Part shown: positions 1 to 8,997 of the stretch, piece by piece
Numbering within the stretch: position 1 is the first letter of the stretch
How the letters are laid out: each line of letters begins with the position of its first letter
Assembly: GCF_000427665.1 (NCBI RefSeq)
Contig: NZ_KE386572.1
Location: 124,001-188,000, forward strand
Origin: Geminicoccus roseus DSM 18922
GTDB lineage: Bacteria > Pseudomonadota > Alphaproteobacteria > Geminicoccales > Geminicoccaceae
Direction of reading: 5' to 3'
Length of the DNA stretch: 64,000 nt
Notes under the pieces: generated by a model
Database searches by the model: none
Seen by the model: only the letters and a program-made list of their open reading frames with translations
What the model was told of the DNA's origin: nothing
Position numbers and translations under genes: made by a program

Positions 1-1
1 C

Positions 2-673
2 CTGACCTCGGTCGCCGGCACGGTGGAGATCGGCGAGATCGCCGCCAACGAGGCGATCCGGCTGCTGACCGAGCGGCACGGCTCGGCCAAGGGCAAGGTC
101 CTGCAGATCCTGGGCGATCCGGGCGACGCCTACACCCTCGACATCCAGAAGGGCTTCGAGGCGGTGATGGCCGAGAAGGCGCCCGAGGTGGAGATCATCT
201 CCAAGGCGGCGCTGCTCTGGGAGCCGACCAATGCCGGGCGGGCGTTCGAGGACCAGCTCCTGGTCACCCAGGACATCGACCTGGTATTCGCCCACGCCGC
301 GCACCTGACCGTGCCGATCGTCTCGATCATGGAAGCCAAGGGCATGAAGCCCGGCGACATGATGCTGATGGCCTCCAACGGCGCCCCGGTCGGCCTCGAC
401 AACATCCGGGCCGGCTGGCAGCAGGTCGAGGTCGAGCAGCCCACCTACGCCCAGGTCTATGGCCTCGCCATGTTCATCGACAAAATCATGGCCGGCGAGA
501 AGCTGGAGCCCGGCACCTACGACGTGATCGGGCTGAAGGCGACGCTCACCGACGAGGACTGGGGCCCGAACCTGAAGATCCCGGGCGCGGCGATCACCAA
601 GGAGAACGTCGACGACCCGCGCTTCTGGGGCAACCTGAAGTTCCCGAGCGTCCCGGTCGACGTGGTGAAGTAA
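2..673 (+). CDS. Sugar ABC transporter substrate-binding protein, C-terminal part (5' end outside window)
   Basis: The reading frame is open from the first bases of the window (codon start at base 2), so the gene begins upstream; an internal GTG at 23 is not the real start. The visible 223 residues match the second lobe of periplasmic sugar-binding proteins of the RbsB/peripla_BP_4 type: a stretch reading DLVFAHAAHLTVPIVSIMEAKG, then SNGAPVGLDNIRAG, then a C-terminal hinge return. It would deliver a sugar to the permease encoded 86 bases downstream. The ATPase gene is not in the window and presumably lies upstream. The sugar cannot be told from sequence. Confidence 0.85.
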   Translation: MTSVAGTVEIGEIAANEAIRLLTERHGSAKGKVLQILGDPGDAYTLDIQKGFEAVMAEKAPEVEIISKAALLWEPTNAGRAFEDQLLVTQDIDLVFAHAAHLTVPIVSIMEAKGMKPGDMMLMASNGAPVGLDNIRAGWQQVEVEQPTYAQVYGLAMFIDKIMAGEKLEPGTYDVIGLKATLTDEDWGPNLKIPGAAITKENVDDPRFWGNLKFPSVPVDVVK

Positions 674-684
674 CCGGCTCGATC

Positions 685-726
685 GCCTCCCGGCGCCGCG
701 CTCCAGCGGGCCGGGCGCCGGGAGGC
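685..726 (+). promoter_or_regulatory. Intercistronic hairpin between binding protein and permease
   Basis: A perfect 13-base inverted repeat, GCCTCCCGGCGCC at 685-697 and GGCGCCGGGAGGC at 714-726, encloses a 16-base loop 11 bases after the binding-protein stop. No T-run follows, so it is less likely a full terminator. Hairpins at this place in ABC operons commonly protect the upstream mRNA and give more binding protein than permease; that role is inferred. Confidence 0.6.
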
Positions 727-759
727 CCTTATGGACCGCAAGATCGAGATCTGGACCCC

Positions 760-1761
760 ATGATCGCTGTTTCCTCGGCCCCCTCGGCCGGCCGCATCCG
801 GGCGGTCAAGCTGGTGCTGGACCATCTGGTCTGGTTCATCCTGGCCGCCATCCTCCTGATCTGCTCGCTTTCCATCGAGCATTTCTTCCAGATCGGCATC
901 TTCATCAACATCGCCCAGCACGCGACCTATGTCGGGCTCCTGGCGCTGGGCCTGGCGTTCTGCGTGATCGCCGGCCACATGGACCTCTCGATCGAGAGCG
1001 TCATGGCGTTCGGGGCGATGCTGGCCGCAGGCCTGACCGCCGCCCGCGGCTCGCCCTTCGCCTTCCAGGTCAACACCTGGCTGTCCTTGCTGATCGTGCT
1101 GGGCTTCGGCGGGCTGGCCGGCCTGTTCAACGCGGTCCTGATCGTGAAGATGAGGCTGAACGCCTTCGTGGTCACGCTGGCCACCTATATCGCGATCCGC
1201 GGCCTCGGCCTGATCCTCACCGGCGGGCGCTCGATCTACGGCCTGCCCGACGACTTCCGGGCTGTGGCGAACACCGAGCTGTTCGGCCTGCCGCTGCTGG
1301 TGGTGATCACCATCGTCACCTACCTGGCGTTCGGCCAGATCCTGAAGGGCTCCCTGTTCGGCCGGCGGGTCTACCTGGTGGGCGGCAACCCGGTGGCGCC
1401 GTTCCGGGCCGGGATCGACGTCGACAAGGTGCTGTTCGGGGTGTTCATCCTGTCCGGCATCGTCGCCGCGTTTGCCGGCTGGCTCCTGGCCGCGCGCACC
1501 AACGGCGCCACGCCCAATCTAGGGGTCGGCATGCTGTTCGAGGCCTTCGCGGCCGTGGTGATCGGCGGCGTGTCCCTGCGCGGCGGGGTCGGCCAGCTCT
1601 CCGGCGTGTTCGCCGGCGTGCTGCTCCTGTCCACCATCGACACCGCGATCAACGTGATGGGCCTGGATGCCAGCTACATGCAGGTGATTCGCGGCGGGCT
1701 GATGCTGGTGGCGGTGATGCTGGACGGGGTCAAGACCGAGATCGCCAAGCGCCTGGGCTAG
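760..1761 (+). CDS. Sugar ABC transporter permease (CUT2/RbsC family)
   Basis: This 333-residue inner-membrane protein has about ten hydrophobic segments and the family patterns: GHMDLSIESVMAFGAM near residue 70, then NAFVVTLATYIAIRGL near 130, and GGVSLRGGVGQLSGVFAGVLLL near 270. It would form the translocation channel for the sugar bound by the preceding protein. The ATG at 760 overlaps the stop of an eleven-codon mini-ORF (ATG 731, TGA 761-763), which may aid translational coupling. Length and motifs are normal for RbsC-like permeases; substrate unknown. Confidence 0.9.
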   Translation: MIAVSSAPSAGRIRAVKLVLDHLVWFILAAILLICSLSIEHFFQIGIFINIAQHATYVGLLALGLAFCVIAGHMDLSIESVMAFGAMLAAGLTAARGSPFAFQVNTWLSLLIVLGFGGLAGLFNAVLIVKMRLNAFVVTLATYIAIRGLGLILTGGRSIYGLPDDFRAVANTELFGLPLLVVITIVTYLAFGQILKGSLFGRRVYLVGGNPVAPFRAGIDVDKVLFGVFILSGIVAAFAGWLLAARTNGATPNLGVGMLFEAFAAVVIGGVSLRGGVGQLSGVFAGVLLLSTIDTAINVMGLDASYMQVIRGGLMLVAVMLDGVKTEIAKRLG

Positions 1762-2098
1762 GCCACGCCTGGATGCGACATTCCGCCACACCCATGGAAA
1801 CCTGGGCAGCGGCAGGCTGGCTTCAAGGAATTCCACCGCATTCGAGCGATGTTACCCGATCCCTCCAGGCAGGTGGATCGTCGGCGTTTTTTTCGATCCA
1901 AGATCAGTTGCAGAAAATTCGATCAATCTTAGCGTCGCCGACAACCCACAACTTGCTGCGCCGGCGCAGGTTCCGCGTGATAGGCGATACCTATTGTTTC
2001 TAATTCAACCACAGATGTATCTTCCCGCTTGAAGACGACGTGGTCCCCTGTCCCACCAGTGGCAGGGTCCACCCGCCGATTGTTCATGGGGGACTTCG
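1762..2098. other. Intergenic stretch, no gene seen
   Basis: This 337-base gap lies between the permease and a small ORF. The middle (about 1880-1995) is AT-richer than its surroundings and has a T7 run at 1888. A 76-codon open frame at 1773-2003 has no family resemblance and no ribosome site. An imperfect CCCTG/CAGGG hairpin lies near 2046-2067. I see no promoter that I would defend. Confidence 0.5.
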
Positions 2099-2344
2099 AT
2101 GAGCAACTTCAGCGCCTTGGCCGACCGTGTCGAGCAGCCCCAGCTGCTTGGACTGTCCGAGGCCACCGCCTCGTCCTGGGTCGGCTTCGCCACCGACACC
2201 ATCCATGACGCGGTGGTCAGCGCCGCCGTGCTGACCAGCGCCGCGTTCCGCATGCGCGACGAGGGCGCGCTGGTGGCAGCATTGCGCGGCCTGGCCTCGG
2301 CGGTGGCCGATCTCGAGCTGTCCCACGCGAACGACAACGACTGA
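2099..2344 (+). CDS. Small conserved-looking hypothetical protein
   Basis: An 81-residue, mostly helical, mildly acidic protein. The ATG at 2099 has a GGGGGAC ribosome site about seven bases upstream, which supports a real gene. It holds a run of small and hydrophobic residues (SAAVLTSAAFRMRDEGALVAALRGLASAVADLEL) that could be an amphipathic helix pair; there is no signal peptide and no membrane segment. It precedes hslVU but is separated from it by hairpins, so it is probably its own unit. I do not recognise a family. Confidence 0.55.
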   Translation: MSNFSALADRVEQPQLLGLSEATASSWVGFATDTIHDAVVSAAVLTSAAFRMRDEGALVAALRGLASAVADLELSHANDND

Positions 2345-2360
2345 CCGATCTGACCGGCGG

Positions 2361-2409
2361 CGACCTCCCGGCCTGTTGCGGCCGGGCAGGTCGGCGCCGC
2401 CGGCGCTTT
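2361..2409 (+). terminator. Probable terminator after the small ORF
   Basis: Two stacked hairpins follow the small gene. The first pairs CGACCT..CCGGCC with GGCCGG..AGGTCG (2361-2393). The second pairs GCGCC with GGCGC (2394-2406) and is followed by TTT. The T-run is short, so termination strength is uncertain. Confidence 0.45.
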
Positions 2410-2496
2410 CCCGCCCGATGTCCTGCCTAAACCCGTTGCGCAAACCGTGCGGATCACCCACCTGAAGCGCTTCGAGGTTGGCAAAGGGGCGATGCA

Positions 2497-3042
2497 TTGA
2501 CGGAGAGTTGGCACGGCACGACGATTTTGTGCGTGCGCAAGGGCTCGACGGTGGTCATGGCCGGGGACGGCCAGGTGTCGCTCGGCCAGACCGTGGTCAA
2601 GGGGAACGCCAAGAAGCTACGCCGGGTCGGTGACGGCCATATCCTGGCTGGATTCGCCGGCGCCACCGCCGATGCGTTCGCCCTCCTGGAGCGGCTGGAA
2701 GGCAAGCTGGAGCGCCATCCGGGCCAGCTGGCGCGGGCCTGCGTGGAGCTTGCCAAGGACTGGCGCACCGACCGCTACCTGCGGCGGCTGGAAGCGATGA
2801 TGGCGGTGGCCGACAAGGACGTGTCGCTGGTGCTCACCGGCCAGGGCGATGTCCTGGAGCCGGAGTTCGGCGTGATCGGCATCGGCTCCGGCGGCAGCTA
2901 CGCGCTGGCCGCGGCGCGCGCCCTGCTGCCGGTCGACGGCCTGGACGCGGAGACGATCGCCAGGCGGGCCATGGGCATCGCCGCCGACATCTGCGTCTAC
3001 ACCAACCAACAGATCACCCTCGAAAAGCTCGACCTGTCATGA
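2497..3042 (+). CDS. hslV: ATP-dependent protease subunit HslV
   Basis: This is the 181-residue peptidase of the HslVU (ClpQY) protease. The mature N-terminal nucleophile is the first Thr of HGTTIL (Thr8), so a seven-residue propeptide is removed; [13 protein letters not shown] and the [14 protein letters not shown] helix are typical. The start is TTG at 2497, because the nearby ATG at 2492 runs into a stop after two codons; AGGGG lies just upstream. The stop overlaps the hslU start by four bases (ATGA), so the two are translationally coupled. No clear sigma-32 promoter was seen. Confidence 0.96.
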   Translation: MTESWHGTTILCVRKGSTVVMAGDGQVSLGQTVVKGNAKKLRRVGDGHILAGFAGATADAFALLERLEGKLERHPGQLARACVELAKDWRTDRYLRRLEAMMAVADKDVSLVLTGQGDVLEPEFGVIGIGSGGSYALAAARALLPVDGLDAETIARRAMGIAADICVYTNQQITLEKLDLS

Positions 3043-4346
3043 CCGCGCTGACCCCCCGGGAAATCGTCTCGGAACTCGACCGTTTCATCGTCGGCCAGCA
3101 CGCCGCCAAGCGGGCCGTGGCGATCGCGCTGCGCAACCGCTGGCGCCGGCAGCAGATCGACGAGCATCTGCGCGAGGAGGTTCTGCCCAAGAACATCCTG
3201 ATGATCGGCCCGACCGGCTGCGGCAAGACCGAGATCGCCCGCCGCCTGGCGCGGCTGGCGCAAGCACCCTTCCTCAAGGTCGAGGCGACCAAGTTCACCG
3301 AGGTCGGCTATGTCGGCCGGGACGTGGAAAGCATCATCCGCGACCTGGTCGAGATCGCGATCAAGGAGACCCGCGAGCGGATGCGCCGCGAGGTCGCCGC
3401 CAAGGCCGAGGCTGCCGCCGAGGACCGGGTCCTGGACGCGCTGGTGGGTCCCCAGGCTTCCAAGGACACCCGCGAATCCTTCCGCAAGCGGCTGCGCGAC
3501 GGCCAGTTCAGCGAGAAGGAGATCGAGATCGACGTCGCCGAGCAGGCCGGTGCCGGCATGCCGATGTTCGATATCCCGGGCATGCAGGGCGCCCAGATGG
3601 GCATGGTCAATCTCGGCGACATGCTGGGCAAGGCCCTGGGCGGCCGCACCCGCCGCCGCAAGATGACCATCGCCCAGTCCTACGACGTGCTGATGGCCGA
3701 GGAGAGCGACAAGCTGCTCGACCCCGAGGTCGTCACCCGCGCCGGGATCAAGGCGGCCGAGGAGAACGGCATCGTCTTCGTGGACGAGATCGACAAGATC
3801 ACCTCGCGCGAGGGCAAGACCGGCGATGTCAGCCGCGAGGGCGTGCAGCGCGACCTCCTGCCGATTGTGGAAGGCACCTCGGTGGCGACCAAGCATGGCA
3901 TGGTCCGCACCGAGCACATCCTGTTCATCACCTCTGGCGCGTTCCACCTGACCAAGCCGTCCGACCTCCTGCCGGAACTGCAGGGCCGTTTGCCGATCCG
4001 GGTCGAGCTGGAGCCACTCAGCGAGGCGGACCTGCGCCGGATCCTGGTGGAGCCGGAAGCCAGCCTGATCCGCCAGTACGTGGCGCTGCTGGCTACCGAG
4101 AACGTGACGCTGGAGTTCGGCGAGGATTCCATCGACGCGATCTCCAGGCTCGCCGACGACATCAACCGGCGGGTCGAGAACATCGGCGCCCGCCGCCTGC
4201 AGACCGTGATGGAGAAGCTGCTGGAGGACGTCAGCTTCAGCGCCACCGACATGGGCGGCCAGACGGTCAAGGTCGACGCCGAACTGGTGCACGACAAGGT
4301 CGGCTCCCTGCTCGGCAGCCACGACCTGTCGCGCTTCATCCTGTGA
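3039..4346 (+). CDS. hslU: ATP-dependent protease ATPase subunit HslU
   Basis: This is the 435-residue AAA+ unfoldase that feeds substrates to HslV. Walker A is GPTGCGKTE at residues 57-65 and Walker B is [10 protein letters not shown] near 245. The I-domain insertion with a Met/Gly-rich loop lies around residues 165-200. The arginine-finger region [11 protein letters not shown] follows, and the C-terminus DLSRFIL is of the kind that docks into HslV. Start and stop fit the family length. It is co-transcribed with hslV. Confidence 0.97.
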   Translation: MTALTPREIVSELDRFIVGQHAAKRAVAIALRNRWRRQQIDEHLREEVLPKNILMIGPTGCGKTEIARRLARLAQAPFLKVEATKFTEVGYVGRDVESIIRDLVEIAIKETRERMRREVAAKAEAAAEDRVLDALVGPQASKDTRESFRKRLRDGQFSEKEIEIDVAEQAGAGMPMFDIPGMQGAQMGMVNLGDMLGKALGGRTRRRKMTIAQSYDVLMAEESDKLLDPEVVTRAGIKAAEENGIVFVDEIDKITSREGKTGDVSREGVQRDLLPIVEGTSVATKHGMVRTEHILFITSGAFHLTKPSDLLPELQGRLPIRVELEPLSEADLRRILVEPEASLIRQYVALLATENVTLEFGEDSIDAISRLADDINRRVENIGARRLQTVMEKLLEDVSFSATDMGGQTVKVDAELVHDKVGSLLGSHDLSRFIL

Positions 4347-4359
4347 CACCCGCCCGGCG

Positions 4360-4863
4360 GTGACGGAGGTCCGTCCCGGCAGCGCCGCCGATCTTCCGGA
4401 ACTGGCGGCGGTCGAGCGCTCCGCCGCCAGGCGCTTTGCCGGCACCCACATGGCCTGGGTGGTCGAGGCGCCGGTCACCGCGCCGGACCGGCTGCGGCAG
4501 GCCCTGGACGAGCGACTTCTCTGGGTCGCCACGGTTGGCAGCCGGCCGGCCGGCTTCCTGATGGCGTCCGAGCTTGCCGGCGACCTGTTCGTCGAGGAGG
4601 TGTCGGTGGCGCTGGACCGGCAGGGCCAGGGGCTCGGCCGCCGCCTGCTCGAGGCGGCGGTGCAGGCCGCCCGGGCGCGGGGCCTGGCCGGCGTCGCCCT
4701 CACCACCGACCGGACCATCGCCTGGAACGCGCCGTTCTACCGCCGCTTCGGCTTCCGGCTGCTCGATGCGCCGCCGCCAGCGCTGCAGGCGCGCCTGGCC
4801 GGCGAGGCGGACCATGGCCTGGATCCCGCCCGCCGCTGCGCCATGCGCCTGGCGCTTGCCTGA
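4360..4863 (+). CDS. GNAT-family N-acetyltransferase
   Basis: A 167-residue acyl-CoA-dependent acetyltransferase. The core motif A is VALDRQGQGLGRRLLEAAVQAARARG (around residues 85-110), with the acetyl-CoA pyrophosphate loop Q-x-x-G-x-G/R; the motif B region ends in FYRRFGF. The start is GTG at 4360, 13 bases after hslU. GNAT genes are frequent neighbours of hslV/hslU in alphaproteobacteria, but the substrate is unknown. Confidence 0.85.
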   Translation: MTEVRPGSAADLPELAAVERSAARRFAGTHMAWVVEAPVTAPDRLRQALDERLLWVATVGSRPAGFLMASELAGDLFVEEVSVALDRQGQGLGRRLLEAAVQAARARGLAGVALTTDRTIAWNAPFYRRFGFRLLDAPPPALQARLAGEADHGLDPARRCAMRLALA

Positions 4864-4879
4864 TCAGCGCGCCGGCGGC

Positions 4880-5989
4880 TCAGCCGCCGGGAGCCGCGTC
4901 GGCAAAGCTCGCCTTCAGCCGGGCCCCGGCGAATTCCTGGGCATCCCTTGCGTCGTCGACCACCGCCCCCATCCCGAAGAACTCGTGGGTCACGCCGTCA
5001 TAGACCCGGTAGGCCACCGGCACGCCGGCCGCCTCCAGCCGCTCGGCCAGAGCCTGGCCTTCCGAGCGCAGCGGGTCGATCTGCGCGCCGATGATGGTGG
5101 TGGGCGGCAGGCCGCCGAGATCGGCCTCAACCAGGTTGATCCGGGGGTCCTGCGCATCGCCCGGGTTCAGGTATTGCTGCATGAACCACGCCATCATCGG
5201 CTTGTTCAACGGCTTGGCGTCGGCGTTCTCCTGGTAGGAGGCGGTGTTCATGTCGCTGCCTGCCACCGGGTAGATCAGCAGTTCGTGGACCGGCTGGGTG
5301 ATGCCGGTGTCGCGGGCGCGCAAGGACACGGCAGTGGCCATGTTGCCGCCAGCACTCTCGCCCGCCACCGCGATCTTGTCGGGATCGCCGCCCAGCGCCA
5401 TCGCGTTCGCCACGGTCCACTGATAGGCGCGGAACGCATCGTCGTGGGCGGCCGGGAACTTGTGCTCCGGGCCCTGCCGGTAGTGCGAGGCCACCACGAT
5501 GGCGCCCGCCTCCCGCGCCAGTGCGCGCGCCGAGGCGTCATAGGTGTCGAGGTCGGCGATCACCCAGCCGCCGCCATGGTAGTACACGATCACCGGGAAC
5601 GGGCCCTGGCCCTCGGGCGTGTAGATCCGGATCGGGATCTCGCCGCCCTCGCCGTTGATGGTCCGGTCCGTCGCACTGGCGACCTGCTCCGGCGGCTGGA
5701 TGCCCTGGCGGCTCATGACAAGCTTCACCGCATCGGCCGGGGTCGGCTGGGCGCGGGCCTCCGTGGCGGACAGCGTCTCGATCGGCTTGCCGCCCAGGCT
5801 GGCCAGCGCGTCCAGCACGGCCGCCATGTCGGCATCGGCGCGCTCCATCGTGGCGGCGGCAGCCTCGGCGGGCGGTTCCGGGACGACGGTGGATCCTGCC
5901 GGCGGCTGCCGGGCGCAGCTGGCCAGCACCAGGACTGCGGCCGTGGCGAGCAGTGCTGCGCGGATCCGCCCGGAATGTGGTTCGATCAT
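4880..5989 (-). CDS. Lipoprotein alpha/beta-hydrolase (hormone-sensitive-lipase-type esterase)
   Basis: A 369-residue predicted lipoprotein. The N-terminal signal ends in a lipobox LASC with Cys25 as the lipidation site. The oxyanion-hole motif HGGGW lies at 138-142, and the nucleophile elbow GESAGGN has Ser212. The triad is completed by Asp305 (IDPLRSEG) and His335 (THEFFG). These are hallmarks of the HSL/acetyl-esterase (alpha/beta-hydrolase fold-3) family, which cleaves short-chain esters. The open frame extends upstream to 6223, but the ATG at 5989 immediately before the signal peptide is chosen. It is convergent with the GNAT gene, with only 16 bases between. Confidence 0.9.
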   Translation of the reverse strand: MIEPHSGRIRAALLATAAVLVLASCARQPPAGSTVVPEPPAEAAAATMERADADMAAVLDALASLGGKPIETLSATEARAQPTPADAVKLVMSRQGIQPPEQVASATDRTINGEGGEIPIRIYTPEGQGPFPVIVYYHGGGWVIADLDTYDASARALAREAGAIVVASHYRQGPEHKFPAAHDDAFRAYQWTVANAMALGGDPDKIAVAGESAGGNMATAVSLRARDTGITQPVHELLIYPVAGSDMNTASYQENADAKPLNKPMMAWFMQQYLNPGDAQDPRINLVEADLGGLPPTTIIGAQIDPLRSEGQALAERLEAAGVPVAYRVYDGVTHEFFGMGAVVDDARDAQEFAGARLKASFADAAPGG

Positions 5990-6248
5990 TGCTCGTTCGC
6001 TTCCCCGCAAGGCGTCCCGCCGCCCGGTCCTTGCCGGAGCGGGCCATTCTTGTCCTGAACAAGGCGGCTGGCGGACGGGTTCCGACGGGAGCATTGGCGG
6101 ATTCACTGGCGTTGATGAAGTAGAAGAAGTGTATCCACCAGGTCTGTATCTTCCCTGGAGAGGTGCCCCAGGATCGGCATCTACCCACACGGTTGCCGCG
6201 GCTCGTGGAGCCCGCCTATCCACGTGCGAAAAATGGAAAACATATCAT

Positions 6249-6273
6249 GGAACGTTTGTAACTCTGCTCGGTT
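6249..6273 (+). promoter_or_regulatory. Candidate EcfG (general stress) promoter
   Basis: GGAAC at 6249-6253 and GTT at 6271-6273 are separated by 17 bases, matching the alphaproteobacterial EcfG consensus (GGAAC, 16-17 bases, GTT). It lies about 105 bases before the start of the Gly-rich secreted protein, on the same strand, in the 387-base gap after the divergent esterase gene. The rest of that gap holds nothing else I can support. Confidence 0.5.
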
Positions 6274-6376
6274 TTTTCGGGGTGCAGCGGCAGAAAGCCA
6301 GCCTCATCTGGCGCGGTTACTGTCCAGAGGATCATCATCATTTCACCGGTGAGTAATCACCCACGGGAGACACAAG

Positions 6377-6718
6377 ATGCGCAAGTTCCTGATGACGACG
6401 GCGGCCGTGGCCCTTCTGGGCCTTCCGGCTTACGCCTTTGCCCAGGAATCTGGAGCGACCGCGGGCGGCTCGCAGGCTGATTCGTCGCGCGGCGGCAGCA
6501 CCGCGGGCCCCGGCGCGGCGGGCCAGACTGGCGGCGGCGCCGATGCCGGCTCGACCGCGGGCGGCAGCCTCGATTCGGAATCCCGCGGCGGCGACAATGC
6601 CGGCCCGAACGCGGTCACCGCGCCGGCCGACCCGGCCACCCCGCAGGCCTTGGACGACCCCCGCTGCGTCGGCCCGACCGCCACGACCGACGAGGAATGC
6701 GTCAACGCCGAGGAGTGA
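6377..6718 (+). CDS. Small secreted Gly/Ser/Ala-rich protein
   Basis: A 113-residue protein with a clear Sec signal peptide (MRKFLMTTAAVALLGLPAYAFAQ, cleavage after AFA). The low-complexity mature part contains two copies of a TAGG(S)..(D)S.SRGG pattern (TAGGSQADSSRGG and TAGGSLDSESRGG). The C-terminal part has two cysteines (DDPRCVG and DEECVN) that could form a disulfide. GGGAG lies eight bases before the ATG. Similar short secreted proteins occur in many alphaproteobacteria without known function. The possible EcfG promoter upstream suggests stress induction. Confidence 0.7.
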   Translation: MRKFLMTTAAVALLGLPAYAFAQESGATAGGSQADSSRGGSTAGPGAAGQTGGGADAGSTAGGSLDSESRGGDNAGPNAVTAPADPATPQALDDPRCVGPTATTDEECVNAEE

Positions 6719-6733
6719 GCCCCAAGCCGACGT

Positions 6734-6770
6734 GGGCTGCCGGACCGGGACAACCCGGCCCAGGCAGCCC
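6734..6770. terminator. Bidirectional terminator-like hairpin
   Basis: GGGCTGCC at 6734-6741 pairs with GGCAGCCC at 6763-6770, and inside it CCGGG pairs with CCCGG. It sits exactly between two convergent genes, as expected for a shared terminator, although a long T-run is absent on either side. Confidence 0.6.
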
Positions 6771-6781
6771 GCGGGCCATTC

Positions 6782-7873
6782 TCACCGCAGATCCGGGGTC
6801 GCCGGCTGCAGCCGGTCCGCGATGAACTTCGCGAGCACCGGCCCGGTCAGCAGGACGAACACGAACCGCACGGTCTGCAGCGCCATCACGAACGGCAGGT
6901 CGACATCGCTGGAGGCGGCAATCACCGCCATGGCATCCAGGCCACCCGGACTGGTGGCGAGATAGGCGGTGAGCGGGTCGATCCCGGCCAGTTCCGTCAG
7001 GGCAAAGGCCAGGACCCCGGCGAACGCCATCAGGGTCAGGATCGACAGCGTGACCTGCGGCAGCGCGCGGGCCGCGTGCAGAAGGATCGGGCGCCGGAAG
7101 CCCAATCCGATCCACCAGCCGAGCAGCGCATAGCTGCCGGCCAAAAGCCATTCCGGCAGCTGGAACTCCATCAGCCCGGCCAGATGCAGCGCCGCCCCCG
7201 CCAGCATGGGCAGGAGCAGGGCGCCGGCCGGGATCCGCAGCTTCTGCCCGAGCAGGGCCCCGCCGACCGCCAGCAGCAGCGTCTGGCCGAACGGCAGCGG
7301 GTCGATGGGCGGGAACCAGACGATCGCGGGCAGCGGCGCGTCCGCGACATCGACCCACAGCCTCGCCACCAGCGACGCGCTGACCGCGACGAACACCACC
7401 CGCAGATATTGCATGAAGGCGACCAGCCGAGCGTCGGCGCCATAGGCGTCGGCCATCAGCATCATGGCGGAGGCGGCGCCGGGCGAGGAGCCCCAGACCG
7501 CGGTGGTGCCGGGCAGGATCTGCCGCCGGCTCAGCACCCAGCCGAGCAGGCTGCTGGCCGCCACCACCAGCAGCACCACCGACAGAATTAGGGGCCAGCG
7601 TGCGGCGAAGGTGCCCAGGATCTCGCCGCTGATCGCCGCGGCGATCAGGCAGCCGATCACCCCTTGCGCCGCCAGGTAGGGCAGCTTCGGCACCTGCACG
7701 CTGGCGCCGTTCACCCCGAACAGGATCCCGGCCAGCATCGGCCCCAGCAGCATGGCCGCCGGCAGGCCGCCGCCCTCCAGCAGCGCCGCCACCAGTGCGG
7801 ACAGGATCAGCAGGAGCGACCACTGGGCGGCGGCCGGAAGGCGCGCGAGGCGCCCGGGAGCTGCGGGTGACAA
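6782..7873 (-). CDS. AbrB-family membrane protein
   Basis: A 363-residue integral membrane protein with about ten hydrophobic segments arranged as an internal duplication. Each half carries a related pattern: GLPAAMLLGPMLAGILFG near residue 33 and AGALLLPMLAGAALHLAG near 215; WGSSPGAASAMMLMADAYGAD near 130 and ATSPGGLDAMAVIAASSDVD near 305. This matches the AbrB duplication family of Gram-negative bacteria (sometimes called ammonia monooxygenase-like), whose function is poorly known. The start used is TTG at 7873 with AGGATC upstream; another start slightly inside is possible. It lies 86 bases downstream of the sugar ABC operon on the same strand. Confidence 0.82.
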   Translation of the reverse strand: MSPAAPGRLARLPAAAQWSLLLILSALVAALLEGGGLPAAMLLGPMLAGILFGVNGASVQVPKLPYLAAQGVIGCLIAAAISGEILGTFAARWPLILSVVLLVVAASSLLGWVLSRRQILPGTTAVWGSSPGAASAMMLMADAYGADARLVAFMQYLRVVFVAVSASLVARLWVDVADAPLPAIVWFPPIDPLPFGQTLLLAVGGALLGQKLRIPAGALLLPMLAGAALHLAGLMEFQLPEWLLAGSYALLGWWIGLGFRRPILLHAARALPQVTLSILTLMAFAGVLAFALTELAGIDPLTAYLATSPGGLDAMAVIAASSDVDLPFVMALQTVRFVFVLLTGPVLAKFIADRLQPATPDLR

Positions 7874-7959
7874 GGATCGATCCTAGGCGCGCGAAGGAGG
7901 GAGCCCGCCTCCCATGCACCCGGAACCCGCCCGGGGCAACCGCCAGGCCGCCGCCCGGT

Positions 7960-8982
7960 TCAGGCCGCCCGGTTGCGCAGCCGCTGGGCGTAGACGTTGA
8001 TCACCAGGGCCAGGAGCAGGATCAGGCCGCGGATCAGCACCTTCAGGAAGCTGTCGATGTCGATATGGTCCAGGCCGTTGTTGAGCACACCCAGGACCAG
8101 CAGGCCCAGGATGGTGTTGGGGATGCCGCCCTGCCCGCCGAACAGGCTGGTGCCGCCCACCACCACCGCCGCGATCGAATCGAGCAGGTAGTCGTCGAAC
8201 TCGTTCTGCTGCGCGCTGCCGTAATAGGCGACACCCAGCATGCCGGCGACGCCGCAGCACACCGCCGAGATGATCATCACCGCGGCGATCACCAGCTTGA
8301 CGTTGACGCCGGAGAACTCGGCCGCCTCGCGGTTGCCGCCGACCATGTACACGTAGCGGCCGAATCGCGTGTAGGTGAGCACCAGGTGGCCGACCAGAAG
8401 GAACAGGCAGGCTACCACCACGATCGACGGGAACGGCCCGATCGTGCCGGAGCCCAGGAAGCGCACCGGGTCCGGGATGGCGTAGGCGATCTGGCCGCGC
8501 ACCAGCATGGCGGAGATGCCAGCGCCGATCTGCATCATGGCGAGCGTCATGATGAAGGACGGGATGCCGATGATGGTGACACCCACCGCGTTGACGGCAC
8601 CCAGCGCGAACGCCGCCAGGAGCGCGAACATGATCGCCACCGCGCCCGGCACCGGCACGTTGGCGATGTTCACGTAAGTTTCCTGGAGGGTGAAATAGGC
8701 CACCACGATGCCGACCGCGTTGGCGATGCTCGCCACCGACAGGTCGATCTCGGCGGTCAGGATCACGAAGGTCAGCCCGGTCGCGATGATCGCGGTGATC
8801 GAGACCTGGCGCATGATGTTGCCGAGATTGTCCACCGTCGCGAAGGACGGCGCCATCAGGCTGAACACCAGGCACAGGAACAGGAGCGTCACCAGGGGCG
8901 CCAGGTTGGTCAGGTGCCCGGCCAGCCACCGGCCGATCCCGCCGGACCCGTCCCCGGCCGCTTTCGCCACATCAGCATTCAT
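7960..8982 (-). CDS. Sugar ABC transporter permease (CUT2 family)
   Basis: A 340-residue inner-membrane permease. Family patterns are GLTFVILTAEIDLSVASIANAVGIV, the FIMTLAMMQIGAGIS segment, and GGTSLFGGQGGIPNTILGLLVLG near the C-terminus. It is the last of three genes transcribed leftwards (binding protein, ATPase, permease), with 15 bases between it and the ATPase gene. The sugar cannot be assigned. It differs clearly from the permease at 760, so these are two separate systems and not a local duplication. Confidence 0.92.
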   Translation of the reverse strand: MNADVAKAAGDGSGGIGRWLAGHLTNLAPLVTLLFLCLVFSLMAPSFATVDNLGNIMRQVSITAIIATGLTFVILTAEIDLSVASIANAVGIVVAYFTLQETYVNIANVPVPGAVAIMFALLAAFALGAVNAVGVTIIGIPSFIMTLAMMQIGAGISAMLVRGQIAYAIPDPVRFLGSGTIGPFPSIVVVACLFLLVGHLVLTYTRFGRYVYMVGGNREAAEFSGVNVKLVIAAVMIISAVCCGVAGMLGVAYYGSAQQNEFDDYLLDSIAAVVVGGTSLFGGQGGIPNTILGLLVLGVLNNGLDHIDIDSFLKVLIRGLILLLALVINVYAQRLRNRAA

Positions 8983-8997
8983 CAGGTCTGACTTTCT

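Noticed and set aside
1773-2003. A 76-codon frame after the first permease
   Set aside because: No ribosome site, irregular composition, and it spans an AT-rich intergenic stretch.
4574-6058. A 494-codon plus-strand frame across the GNAT and esterase genes
   Set aside because: It is out of frame with GNAT and antisense to the esterase, whose triad and lipobox are intact.
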